From contig NZ_LOFH01000017.1 in assembly GCF_001469215.1 (NCBI RefSeq), positions 1-36,144 on the forward strand: a DNA stretch of 36,144 bases, in the 5' to 3' direction. A program made the translations under genes and the position numbers. Below the pieces are notes generated by a model. The model was not told the DNA's origin. It did no database searches and saw nothing but the letters and a program-made list of their open reading frames with translations. Shown one piece after another: positions 13,888-23,100 of this stretch. The first letter of the stretch is position 1. Every line of letters starts with the position of its first letter. This DNA is from Pseudoalteromonas sp. H105. Lineage in GTDB: Bacteria; Pseudomonadota; Gammaproteobacteria; Enterobacterales; Alteromonadaceae.

Positions 13888-16606
13888 AATAAGTTAAGCA
13901 TTTTGCTAGCTTAGCGAGTTCGAGTGGTTTTGCAAGGTGTTGATTAAAACCGATTGCTAATGCATGCGCTTTATCTTGCGGCATTACGTCTGCTGTCAGG
14001 GCAATGATAGGTAGTTGCTCAGCATTTTTAAATTGGCGAATACTGATGGTGGCTTGGTAGCCATCCATGATTGGCATTTGACAATCCATTAAGACCAGAT
14101 CAAAGTGTTCATTCTTAACGCATTCAACGGCAAGCTCACCATTTTCAACCAACGTAGGCTTGATATTTAAAGAACCCAGCATCGCTTTTATTACCATTTG
14201 GTTTACTTTGTTATCTTCAGCGACAAGGATCTTTAGGTGGCTTAAATCTATCTGCTCATTCAATAGTTCTGCCATTTCCTGGGCAGGGTGCGTAATAAGC
14301 TCAACAGCAAAGGTAAAGTTTGAGCCTTCGCTTTCTTCGCTTTGTAAGGTGATATCGCCATGCATTAACACGCTCAGTTCCTTCGCTATTGCTAGCCCTA
14401 AGCCTGTTCCGCCAAAACGACGAGACGTTGAATCATCCGCTTGGATAAAGGCATCAAATAAGTTCGCTTGTATTGAGGGGGCTATACCCACGCCGGTATC
14501 TACGACACTAAAAGAAATAAGCCGTTTTTCATCTGATTTCTCTTGAGATAGCACTGTTAATGTAACTTGCCCTTGGTGGGTAAACTTAATGGCGTTGCTA
14601 CATAGGTTTAGCAAAATTTGTTCAATGCGTAATTCATCCCCTTCAAACCAGATATCATCATTCAACTGGTTATCAACACGCCACTTAATCCCTTTGTGTT
14701 TAGCCGTTTGCTTGAACATGCTGTCTAGGCGCTTTAACAATGCATTTAAATCAAATGGACGTTGCTCTAAAACCAGTTTTTGGGATTCGATTTTTGAAAT
14801 GTCGAGTACGTCGTTAACAAGGGTCAGTAGCGACTTTGAGGCGAGATTAATTTGTTCAATATAGTGCAGTAGTGTTGAGGAATCGTCACGTTTATTAGCA
14901 AGGCTGGAAAAGCCAATAACGGCGTTTAAGGGGGTACGGATTTCATGACTCATATTTGCTAAAAATCGACTTTTCGCTTTATTGGCTTCATCTGACTGTT
15001 TTTTAGCACTCTCGAGTGAACGGGTTCGCTCACTTACCAAGCGTGACAGTGCAATATGCTGGTGGTTAAACAGTAATAGCACCAATAAAATAAGGCTACA
15101 TACGACAACTTGTAACACTAAAAGCAATAAGGTGAATTGGTTGGTTTGGTGCGGTATGAATTCATCTTTTATCGTTAAATCAATAAACCACTTTTGATTT
15201 GAGAAATTAATTGTAATCGTGGCCAGCTTCGGGTTTTTCATCGACGCATGTTGCACATTGCTAAAGAATGGGGTCTGAATCTGATCTTGGTATATATTGA
15301 TGTTAAACATGGCAAGCTGCCCTTGAGAGATGGCTTGCTTTATAATGCTTTCAACCAAAAATACGCCAGTTGCGTAGCCTTCAATTTTTGCACCATCGCT
15401 ATTGTGATGATACACCGGAGCAAATAACAAGTAGGCAGGTTCTGGTGTTGTTGTTTGTACTAACTGAATAATTTTAGTACTTACTGGTTGGTATTTTATA
15501 CTCGGGTCTAGCAGAGTTGCACGCCTGTCGGCACGTGAATACACATTAAAACCAAGTGCCGATTGATTTGTTTTCAATGGGTTTATGTATTTAACCACGA
15601 CTAACGGGTCATCAGCGCTGAGTGGTGAGCCTTTAATGCTTATATCTGCGTCATAAATATCACGCATTTGCTGAGTGAAGGCGGGACTATCATCTTGATT
15701 TATTTTTTCATTCCAAGAAAGCGCTTTGATATAGGTGTTTTGCGCGAGTAGCTCGGACGTATAACGATAGAATTCTTGTTGATCTAAAGTTGTTTTGGAT
15801 TGTATTAAACTCGCTAAACTTTGCACAGTGACTTGGCTACGATTTAAGTGGTGCAGTAGACTGTTTTCAATGACAGAGGCCTCTCTTTTCGCTATTTGTA
15901 GAGCATTTGAGCTGCTTTCTTGATTATAAAGTTTTGTGGTTGCAGCAACAGATAAAAATAATACAAGGCATACAGCAATGGTCGGAAAAGGAGCAACATG
16001 GTATTGCTGATGTTTTGGTTGAATAAGTGCTAATAATAGGGGCGTCGCAATTAATACACCTAGCGTATCTCCTAACCACCAATATAAAACATTTCGCCAG
16101 TGGTGTTCACTGCTGTAAGCAGGGTTAAATTCTGATAATGCATAAACGCCAATGTTGGCTGATATAAGACTAACAATAAAGCCAACAAGAAAAATAAAAT
16201 AAATAATGGATTTTCTGGTTTTAAGGTATAAAGGATGACCAAGCCAATATTTTAATAATGTAGCTCCGACAAGTGCTTGCAAGACCGCGCCTAAGCCTAT
16301 AAACGTTACTTCCTTAAAGGTCGTGCCAATGAGCACATCTTGAGAGAGGGGATTATCGCCGATACTAAGGTTAAATAGTATTGAAGCAAGAAACAGTGCT
16401 GGCACAAAACGCCACCACCAAATAAAACAGCCAACAAGTGCGATACCTGCAGGCAACCAAATCGGGATAACTTGTGATTGAAAAGCAAAGGTGGTGAGTA
16501 GCTTCCCTGCAAAGAAGTAAGCCAATGCAAAAAGAATATAAAAACAGAGCGAGCTTAGTTTCGATTGAAAAACGTGTACATGCATTCTGCTAAATTCCTT
16601 TACCAT
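13865..16606 (-). CDS. Hybrid sensor histidine kinase with MASE1 and CHASE domains
   Basis: The 913-aa protein has an N-terminal MASE1-type membrane domain (residues 20-220, about eight helices, including VIPIWLPAGIALVGCFIWWW), a periplasmic CHASE domain (about 245-490), another membrane helix, HisKA with LANMSHEIRTPLNAVIGFSS (phospho-His about H554), HATPase_c with GTGLGLAIAKEL, and a C-terminal receiver with LVLMDCQMPIMDGY (Asp about D841). There is no HPt domain, so the phosphate must pass to a separate HPt protein. ATG codons at 16606 and residue 8 compete; AAGGAA inside the longer version may favour the second. It lies 43 bases after the Lrp gene and overlaps the hydrolase gene. The ligand of CHASE is unknown. 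Confidence 0.92.
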   Translation of the reverse strand: MVKEFSRMHVHVFQSKLSSLCFYILFALAYFFAGKLLTTFAFQSQVIPIWLPAGIALVGCFIWWWRFVPALFLASILFNLSIGDNPLSQDVLIGTTFKEVTFIGLGAVLQALVGATLLKYWLGHPLYLKTRKSIIYFIFLVGFIVSLISANIGVYALSEFNPAYSSEHHWRNVLYWWLGDTLGVLIATPLLLALIQPKHQQYHVAPFPTIAVCLVLFLSVAATTKLYNQESSSNALQIAKREASVIENSLLHHLNRSQVTVQSLASLIQSKTTLDQQEFYRYTSELLAQNTYIKALSWNEKINQDDSPAFTQQMRDIYDADISIKGSPLSADDPLVVVKYINPLKTNQSALGFNVYSRADRRATLLDPSIKYQPVSTKIIQLVQTTTPEPAYLLFAPVYHHNSDGAKIEGYATGVFLVESIIKQAISQGQLAMFNINIYQDQIQTPFFSNVQHASMKNPKLATITINFSNQKWFIDLTIKDEFIPHQTNQFTLLLLVLQVVVCSLILLVLLLFNHQHIALSRLVSERTRSLESAKKQSDEANKAKSRFLANMSHEIRTPLNAVIGFSSLANKRDDSSTLLHYIEQINLASKSLLTLVNDVLDISKIESQKLVLEQRPFDLNALLKRLDSMFKQTAKHKGIKWRVDNQLNDDIWFEGDELRIEQILLNLCSNAIKFTHQGQVTLTVLSQEKSDEKRLISFSVVDTGVGIAPSIQANLFDAFIQADDSTSRRFGGTGLGLAIAKELSVLMHGDITLQSEESEGSNFTFAVELITHPAQEMAELLNEQIDLSHLKILVAEDNKVNQMVIKAMLGSLNIKPTLVENGELAVECVKNEHFDLVLMDCQMPIMDGYQATISIRQFKNAEQLPIIALTADVMPQDKAHALAIGFNQHLAKPLELAKLAKCLTYYVVNNED

Positions 16607-16648
16607 TCTTGTTTTAGTATAACTAAATCACAAAAAAATGCGGACTCT

Positions 16649-17107
16649 TTATAAGGGTAGCTGCTTTTTACTAAACGTTTGTTTAAGTACGACAGTGGAT
16701 TCTATGTTAGCAATACAATCGATACTACCTAACTTAAACTTTACAAAGTGCTCGTAGCTTTCTAGATCTGTCGCTACTATTTTTAATAAATAATCGTAGC
16801 TACCGGATATTACAGAACACTCTAAAATATGATCAAATTTGTTCGCTTGCTGTTCAAATGTATTTGCCGCTGCGACGGAGTTTTTATTTAACCTTACAAA
16901 TGCATACACCAGCACATTTAAACCGACACTTTTGGGATTTATTGCAGCATGATAGCCACTGATAACGCCTGTACTTTCAAGCTTTTTTATTCTTCTTAAG
17001 CAAGGAGTGTCGGATAAACTAATATCACTTGCCAGCTGTGAGACCGCGTAGCGGGCATTTTTCTGCAAATGCATAATGATTTGGTGATCTTTTTTATCTA
17101 AATTCAT
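16649..17107 (-). CDS. Lrp/AsnC family transcriptional regulator
   Basis: From the ATG at 17107 (a TTG at 17122 would add five residues) the product is 152 aa, standard for Lrp/AsnC. The N-terminal winged HTH is MNLDKKDHQIIMHLQKNARY with DTPCLRRIKKLESTGVISGYHA. The C-terminal RAM/ligand domain includes ECSVISGSYDYLLKIVATDL and the strand VVLKQTF. Such proteins sense amino acids. It diverges from the PrnB-like/kynureninase-like operon, with a palindrome in between, so it is the likely regulator responding to tryptophan or a related amino acid. It could also be co-transcribed with the downstream kinase. Confidence 0.93.
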   Translation of the reverse strand: MNLDKKDHQIIMHLQKNARYAVSQLASDISLSDTPCLRRIKKLESTGVISGYHAAINPKSVGLNVLVYAFVRLNKNSVAAANTFEQQANKFDHILECSVISGSYDYLLKIVATDLESYEHFVKFKLGSIDCIANIESTVVLKQTFSKKQLPL

Positions 17108-17143
17108 AAAGCTTAGCGCCAATTGTTATTTGTGCGTTTATTT

Positions 17144-17160
17144 TTAGTGATATTCACTAA
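17144..17160. promoter_or_regulatory. Probable Lrp-family operator
   Basis: TTAGTGATATTCACTAA has perfect 7-bp arms around a 3-base centre. It matches 11 of 15 positions of the Lrp consensus YAGHAWATTWTDCTR. It lies between the divergent Lrp-like gene and the dioxygenase-like operon, 37 bases from the regulator's start codon. Confidence 0.6.
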
Positions 17161-17252
17161 TTTTTAAGGTTTTAAGTAGCGATTTTTACTGATTATTACT
17201 CTATGCTATCTGTTAACATAAATGCAATAAAAATAGTTAAAGTAAAATAAAG

Positions 17253-18425
17253 ATGAGTAAAAACACTCAAGCATTTGATGAATGGCTAAGAACACGCTTT
17301 GTTGAAATTAACAGTGAGCTTGAAAAAATATACTGGCAACAGGATGATAGAGCAAATGTTGAGTTTGTAGGCGAGCAATATAAACACCAGCTTCAACATG
17401 AGGGTAACGCCCATATTAATAAGCTATTAGCTGAAGGCAATACTGATGAAGGTTTTGACAGCGCGTTTGATTTACTTGGTAATGTAGGCTTGTACATGGC
17501 TGCATGCAGGCGCCATGAGATTACTGAGCCTTCTCGTGAAACTACGTCCCCATTAGTGGAAGCATCAGCTTTAGCAATGCACATTGGTGCTTCAATAGGT
17601 GTAACACCTCGCTTTGCTACTGCACATTTAACAACTCATAATAAAGCGGTAAATGGTCTGTACAAGCGTTTTACTGATCTGCCAGATGAGAAGCTATTTA
17701 TAGATTACAACACCAAAGGTATTTTGGCCTACAAACGCGCCGCTGATGCACTGTTAAAAATTCAACCGTTAGGTATTTCCCACCCATTATGCAAAGATTT
17801 ACTCGAGGTAGCTAAACAGGCTTTACTTGATGTGATTGAATCTAATCATGCCCTTTATACTCAATTAGACACTGAACGATTTTTCTTTTGTGTGCGTCCT
17901 TACTATAAACCTTATCGCGTGGGTAAAGAGGTTTATAGGGGGGCCAATGCAGGGGATTTTGCAGGTATTAATGTCATTGATATGTTGCTTGGACTGTGCT
18001 CTGCAAATGAGCCTAGCTATTCGCAAATGCTGGTGGATAAGTTTTTATATATGATGCCTGAAGATCAGCAAATACTGCGAGAGTCTATGCGAATGCCAAG
18101 TATTATGGATGATTTACTCGCGTGTGGTTCACAGCGCGATAGTGAGTGGTTTCAAACCAATGCTAAGTTGTTTATTCAAGTGTGTAAATTACATGGAGAC
18201 ACCGCAATCGGCCATCATAACCAGCTTGTGAGTAAGTTTATTGCACAGCCGGCTCAGCAGATGCAACAGCAGCATATGCAAAAGGTAACAGCAAGCGGAC
18301 CACCTTTACATGTATTACTGGATTCACTAGAAAAACTAAGAGATCGCCGTGCGGCTGCAAAGCGTGATGATATTAAAACACGTTATGTCGATTTGTCCCA
18401 GTTAAAGCAATGGGTAAAAAAGTAA
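17253..18425 (+). CDS. PrnB/indoleamine 2,3-dioxygenase-superfamily haem protein
   Basis: The 390-aa protein resembles the PrnB family (DUF1864; monodechloroaminopyrrolnitrin synthase) of the haem-dependent tryptophan-dioxygenase superfamily. Key stretches are YNTKGILAYKRAADALLK, the active-site-like FCVRPYYKPYRVGKEVYRGA followed by NAGDFAGINVIDMLLG (residues 211-246), and a late HGDTAIGHH (314-322) whose His321/322 is the candidate proximal haem ligand. It has no signal peptide. Family members oxidise the indole ring of tryptophan or chlorotryptophan. Its stop codon abuts the start of the kynureninase-like gene (TAAATG), so the products probably act in sequence: ring opening, then cleavage. 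The exact substrate is unknown; no halogenase or other pyrrolnitrin gene is nearby. Confidence 0.82.
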   Translation: MSKNTQAFDEWLRTRFVEINSELEKIYWQQDDRANVEFVGEQYKHQLQHEGNAHINKLLAEGNTDEGFDSAFDLLGNVGLYMAACRRHEITEPSRETTSPLVEASALAMHIGASIGVTPRFATAHLTTHNKAVNGLYKRFTDLPDEKLFIDYNTKGILAYKRAADALLKIQPLGISHPLCKDLLEVAKQALLDVIESNHALYTQLDTERFFFCVRPYYKPYRVGKEVYRGANAGDFAGINVIDMLLGLCSANEPSYSQMLVDKFLYMMPEDQQILRESMRMPSIMDDLLACGSQRDSEWFQTNAKLFIQVCKLHGDTAIGHHNQLVSKFIAQPAQQMQQQHMQKVTASGPPLHVLLDSLEKLRDRRAAAKRDDIKTRYVDLSQLKQWVKK

Positions 18426-19538
18426 ATGTACAAAAATGACTTTCATTTAACCTCGGGCTGTTATTTATTAAACCATTCAGTAGGGCGAGCGCTAAAAACA
18501 GGGCAAGATGATTTTAATGCCCACTTTTTTGCTCCTTGGCAATTAACGAACAAAGAACCGTGGCAGCAATGGCTCGGAACAATAGAGCGATTTACTGGCG
18601 CGTTAGGTGAGCTGTTTAATAGTAAAAAGGAGCTGTTCTGTCCGCAAGTCAATTTATCAAGCGCACTAACTAAAATTTTAATGTCGCATCCGCGCTTTAC
18701 AGGTGCTAAGTGTCGCGTGTTAATGGCGCAAAGTGATTTTCCGAGTATGGGCTTTGCAATGCAAAAAGCATTACCTGACGGGGCGCAGATTGACTATATT
18801 CCTCGTGATTTGGATCTGACAGATGCTAGCGTATGGCAGCAACACATAAAATCTGATACTGATTTGGTGTTTATAAGCCACGCCTATTCAAATACGGGTC
18901 AACAAGCGCCAGTAAAGGAAATAGCTGCGTATTGTAAGCGTAATAATACGTTGAGTTTAGTGGATGTAGCGCAATCTGCGGGGGTATTACCGTTAGATTT
19001 GTCCACTGTTGGGGTCGATTTTTTGATAGGTTCAAGTGTTAAATGGTTATGCTCAGGTCCGGGCGCGGCTTATCTGTGGGTCAGTGAATCACAGCTTAGT
19101 GTTTGTCAGCCAAAAGATGTTGGTTGGTTTTCGCATCAAAATCCTTTTGAGTTTGATATTAATCACTTTGATTACCACTCTACGGCTTTGCGCTTTTGGG
19201 GAGGTACACCTTCTATCGCCCCTTATGTTATCGCGGGCCACAGTATTGCTTATTTTGCAAAGCTAGGGGTGGCAACTGTACGACAGCACAACTTTGCTTT
19301 ATTAGCACAATTAAATAAATCATTAAGTGATTACGTGGTTTCGCCTCGAAGTGCTGGCACATGCAGCGGGACTGCAATTTTACACTTCTCAGAGGCGCAA
19401 AAAGCGGTGTTAGACGCACTTGTTGACGCTGACATTAGTGTGGATGAAAGAGCTTATGGGATACGTGTATCGCCGCATATTTATAATGATAAACAAGATA
19501 TCGCACGTTTTATCGATGTCATTAAGAAGGTGCTATAA
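18426..19538 (+). CDS. Kynureninase-like PLP-dependent enzyme (aminotransferase class V fold)
   Basis: The 370-aa protein has the class V fold: N-terminal LLNHSVGRAL, SLVDVAQSAGVLPLDL (Asp180 for the pyridine nitrogen of PLP) and SSVKWLCSGPGAAYLWV with the PLP lysine K206. The next segment, VGWFSHQNPFEFDINHF followed by ALRFWGGTPSIAPY, resembles kynureninase, which cleaves kynurenine to anthranilate and alanine. It is somewhat shorter than typical KynU (about 410 aa). It directly follows the PrnB-like gene, suggesting it processes that enzyme's product after loss of the formyl group. No formamidase gene is seen nearby. A general class V aminotransferase or desulfurase-like role cannot be excluded. 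Its 3' end overlaps the convergent DUF4124 gene by 6 bases. Confidence 0.82.
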   Translation: MYKNDFHLTSGCYLLNHSVGRALKTGQDDFNAHFFAPWQLTNKEPWQQWLGTIERFTGALGELFNSKKELFCPQVNLSSALTKILMSHPRFTGAKCRVLMAQSDFPSMGFAMQKALPDGAQIDYIPRDLDLTDASVWQQHIKSDTDLVFISHAYSNTGQQAPVKEIAAYCKRNNTLSLVDVAQSAGVLPLDLSTVGVDFLIGSSVKWLCSGPGAAYLWVSESQLSVCQPKDVGWFSHQNPFEFDINHFDYHSTALRFWGGTPSIAPYVIAGHSIAYFAKLGVATVRQHNFALLAQLNKSLSDYVVSPRSAGTCSGTAILHFSEAQKAVLDALVDADISVDERAYGIRVSPHIYNDKQDIARFIDVIKKVL

Positions 19539-20018
19539 CCTGACTTTGTCTTGTAGCTCTTTTTTTTGTGTCGTGAGCGTTTTTATTTTTTGCTTGAGAG
19601 TGTCGATTTGTGGATCTACCTGATTTTTTAACTGGCGTGTTCTAATGTCTATAGCATTCGCTATAGACGTAGCGCCCATCCTATTCGCACTATCTTGTGT
19701 TATATAGCCTATTTGCTTTTTACGCTCAGCAAAAGAGTGCTCTAATTGCGTGATAGAACGCTGAAGCTGAGAAATTTCTCGGTCAACCTTTTGTAATTCA
19801 AGGTAGCTATCGACAGCGCCAGCATTACTTTGTTTTTCTTGTTGATTTACGTGTGCCACATTTGGCGGTTTAATTGTGATCTCTTCTGCGTCTATAGCAC
19901 AAGGGAACTGGCTAAATGTTGTCACACCTTTAACATCACATTTGTAAACAACAGTGCTGGCTTGGGCTGTACTCTGCAATGATAAAATGAAGAAAACAAC
20001 GATTAAAAACACCTGCAT
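19533..20018 (-). CDS. DUF4124 domain secreted protein
   Basis: The 161-aa protein has a signal peptide cleaved near AQAS (residue 20) followed by the DUF4124 signature VVYKCDVKGVTTFSQFPC (24-41). A coiled-coil rich in Gln, Lys and Glu occupies about residues 75-160. It is a periplasmic protein of unknown role. AGGGA about 7 bases upstream supports the start. It stands alone between the kynureninase-like gene and the chemoreceptor gene. Confidence 0.85.
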   Translation of the reverse strand: MQVFLIVVFFILSLQSTAQASTVVYKCDVKGVTTFSQFPCAIDAEEITIKPPNVAHVNQQEKQSNAGAVDSYLELQKVDREISQLQRSITQLEHSFAERKKQIGYITQDSANRMGATSIANAIDIRTRQLKNQVDPQIDTLKQKIKTLTTQKKELQDKVRL

Positions 20019-20142
20019 TACTAATCCCTAAAATGACTTTAAACATATCCATACCTATTTGTGTAGTTTAGCAATAGCATCAAGCAGTTCACCAGTAGTT
20101 TGCTGCAAATTTTTATCACGAGTACCGCTTAAATATGCGGGT

Positions 20143-23100
20143 TTAATTTACCGCTTCTTTCAATGTAAAGTATTGCAGTGAATTGCGCATCGTATTGGCT
20201 TGATCTGACATTTGTTTTGCCGCCGCCATCGTTTCTTCAGTGATCGCTGAATTTTCTTGTATCAACGTCGTTAATCGTTGAACAACGGCATCGACTTCTT
20301 TAATCGCCTGCTGTTGGGTCAGTGATGAGCTGTTAATAGAGACAGTCATTTCATTCACCGCACTGACCGCCGTCACAATTTGTTCAAGCTTTTCCCCAGA
20401 AGAGCTCGCTAAGATTGTTCCTTGACTCACTTTTTCATTGCTGGTGTTAATAATGCCTTTTATTTGCTTGGCTGATGCGGCACTGCGACCCGCTAACTGC
20501 CTTACTTCACTGGCCACCACCGCAAAGCCTCTGCCATGGTCTCCAGCTCTAGCGGCTTCCACAGCTGCATTGAGTGCGAGTAAGTTTGTTTGAAATGCAA
20601 TGTCATCAATAACAGACACAATTTCATTGATATCCTTGCTTGAATTGTTCACTTCATTAATGGCATCCACGGTTTGTTTTGATAGCTCTCCGCCTTCGGT
20701 GGCTGTTGTGTGTGCTTCTTTGGCAAGTGCGACGGCTTCATCAGATTTCAACGTGACTTGAGCAACTTCGTCTAGCATATTATTACTGCTTGCACTGGCT
20801 TCCTCTAAATTTGCTGCTTGCTCTTCAGTTCGTTGGCTTATTTCGATATTGCTGGACGCAATTTCAGAGGCACTTTGCGATACTAAATTAGCACTTTGTT
20901 GAATGCTGGCAATAACACTGGTCAGTTTATTAATGGTTTGGTTTACGTCGTCTTTTAACGTTGCAAATACGCCGAGGTAATCTCGCTCAATTTGCTTGTT
21001 TAAATTACCTTGCGCTAAACTGCTTAAAACCTGTGTTACTTCTTCAATGGCATCTGCTGTAATACTTAATGAGTTATTGACATCATTTTGTAATTCAGCA
21101 AGTTGCCCCTGCATTTGCATATCCAACTGCTTGCTGAAATCCCCATTTCGCATTGCAGCCATCACAGTGGCAAGCTGTGTGATCACTGTATTTAAGTTGT
21201 CTACCGAGTTATTTATATCTAGCTTTAAGTTGTTAAGTTGACCCGACATATCTATATCAATTATTTTATTAAAGTTGCCTTGGCTTATGGCCATCATCAC
21301 ATTTGAAATTTCATTGACGGCATTATTAAGCCCCATGATAGAGTCGTTAATATTATACTTTAGGGTTAACAGCTCGCCATTTGCATTGCACTCTACTTGT
21401 TGCGTAAAGTCGCCTTTGCTAACCGCTTCCATGACCGTATTGATATCTGTAATGATCAGCGCGAGATTATCTACGCTAGAGTTAATGTCATTCTTGAGTA
21501 GCGCTAATTGCCCTTGTAAGGGGTGGTCTACGCGCTTTGAAAAGTCACCGTCATGCAATGCACTCATCACTTTGCTTATGTTGTCCAGTGCTCCAGATAA
21601 GCTACTTACAGAGTTATTTACACTGTCTTTAAGTTGCTTTAATGTGCCTTGCGCGCTGCTACTTACTTGTTGAGTAAAGTTGCCCTGCTCTATGTTGGCC
21701 ATTACAGTCACGATTTCACCAATCGTGTTATCTAATGAGTTCAAAGAACCATTAATGTTTTGCTTAAGTGTAGCGAGTTGGCCGAGCATCGGGGTGTTAA
21801 TTTGCGTTGAGAAATTACCTTGGCTCATTTCATCAATAACATGATTAATTTCAGACATTGCTTGCTCTAGTGAGCTAGCACAGTTATTTGTTGCCTGCTT
21901 TAATGAATATAATTCTCCCTTACAATCTGCAGTTATGCGGTGATTAAATTCGCCTTCAGCCATTTTGTTCATTACCGTATTAGTTTGTGAAATAGAGCTT
22001 TGTAAGGCGTCTAATAAGCAATTAAAGGCACTGGCCGACGAGCCAATTTCGTCTTTAGATAGCACTGGCGAGCGAACTGAAAAGTCACCTTGGCGTTCTA
22101 CATGGCGCATGGTGTCAACGAGAAGTTGAACAGGGCGTGTTAGGGACCGGGCAAATACAAAGGCAATCAATACCACAATAGCAATACATATTGCAGAAGT
22201 AACTAACAAAAGAGTGGTTAAGTATGTCACCGCGGCAAACGCTTCTTGTTTGTCAATTTCAGCCAATAGAGCCCACTTTAAACCAAGAACATTAATGGGT
22301 TGATAAGAGGACAGCACTTTTGCCCCATTGTAATCGGTAATCACCTGCTGCCCTGTTTCTCCTTGCAAAGCTTGCATGGACGCTGTTGTTTTAACGGAGC
22401 CTGTTTTTGGATAACGAAATGAATTAACAACGGAATGATTTTTTGGATCAAGGTATGAGTCTGAACGCATTAAAAAGTCTGGCCCAACGAGGTAGGTTTC
22501 GCCACTTTCACCTAAGCCTGCTCGCTCAGTCATAATGACATTTAATGCATCAATCGATATTTGAAAAATGAGGGTGCTGGTATGTACACCTTGCTCGTAA
22601 AGTGGGGTGGCTATAAAGCTCGCTGGTGCGTCATAAGAAGGTAGATACTGTTGGTAGTCGACAAAGACAACGTCTTTTTCGCCAATATTTTTTGCTTGTT
22701 CGTAGGCTAACGCTAAGTTACTACTTGCAAATGGGCCTGTCGTTAAAGAAGTGGCAAAATCCACCTCTTTATAAACAGAATAAACCACTTCAGACGACTG
22801 ATTATCGACTATGAATATGTCATAAAAATCAAACCGCTGAGCAAATTCAAATAAAAAGCCGTGATACTTTTCATGTGCCACATTGTATAGGTTATCTTCG
22901 GTTGAACTATGTAAATTGGCCTTTTCGCCAACAGGGTGAGGATTGTTGGCGACATAATGGTATTGCCAATACTGTGCCTGCGCTGTTAGCTGTTTATGCA
23001 TATCAAAAGTACGCGTTGTATTTTTATTTTCTTGGCTGTATTTATTATTAAATATATTTTCATAATAGTGTGTGAGTTGCGCTAACTGTGCATCGTTTAG

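Noticed and set aside
14160..14546. 128-aa plus-strand ORF and similar frames opposite the large kinases and chemoreceptor
   Set aside because: They are antisense shadows of clear coding regions and lack ribosome sites or family features.
17253..19538. Pyrrolnitrin biosynthesis cluster
   Set aside because: Only a PrnB-like gene is present; no tryptophan halogenase (PrnA), PrnC or PrnD is seen in the window.
20996..21673. Repeated plus-strand ORFs opposite the chemoreceptor
   Set aside because: They mirror the 135-bp HAMP periodicity of the real gene on the other strand.
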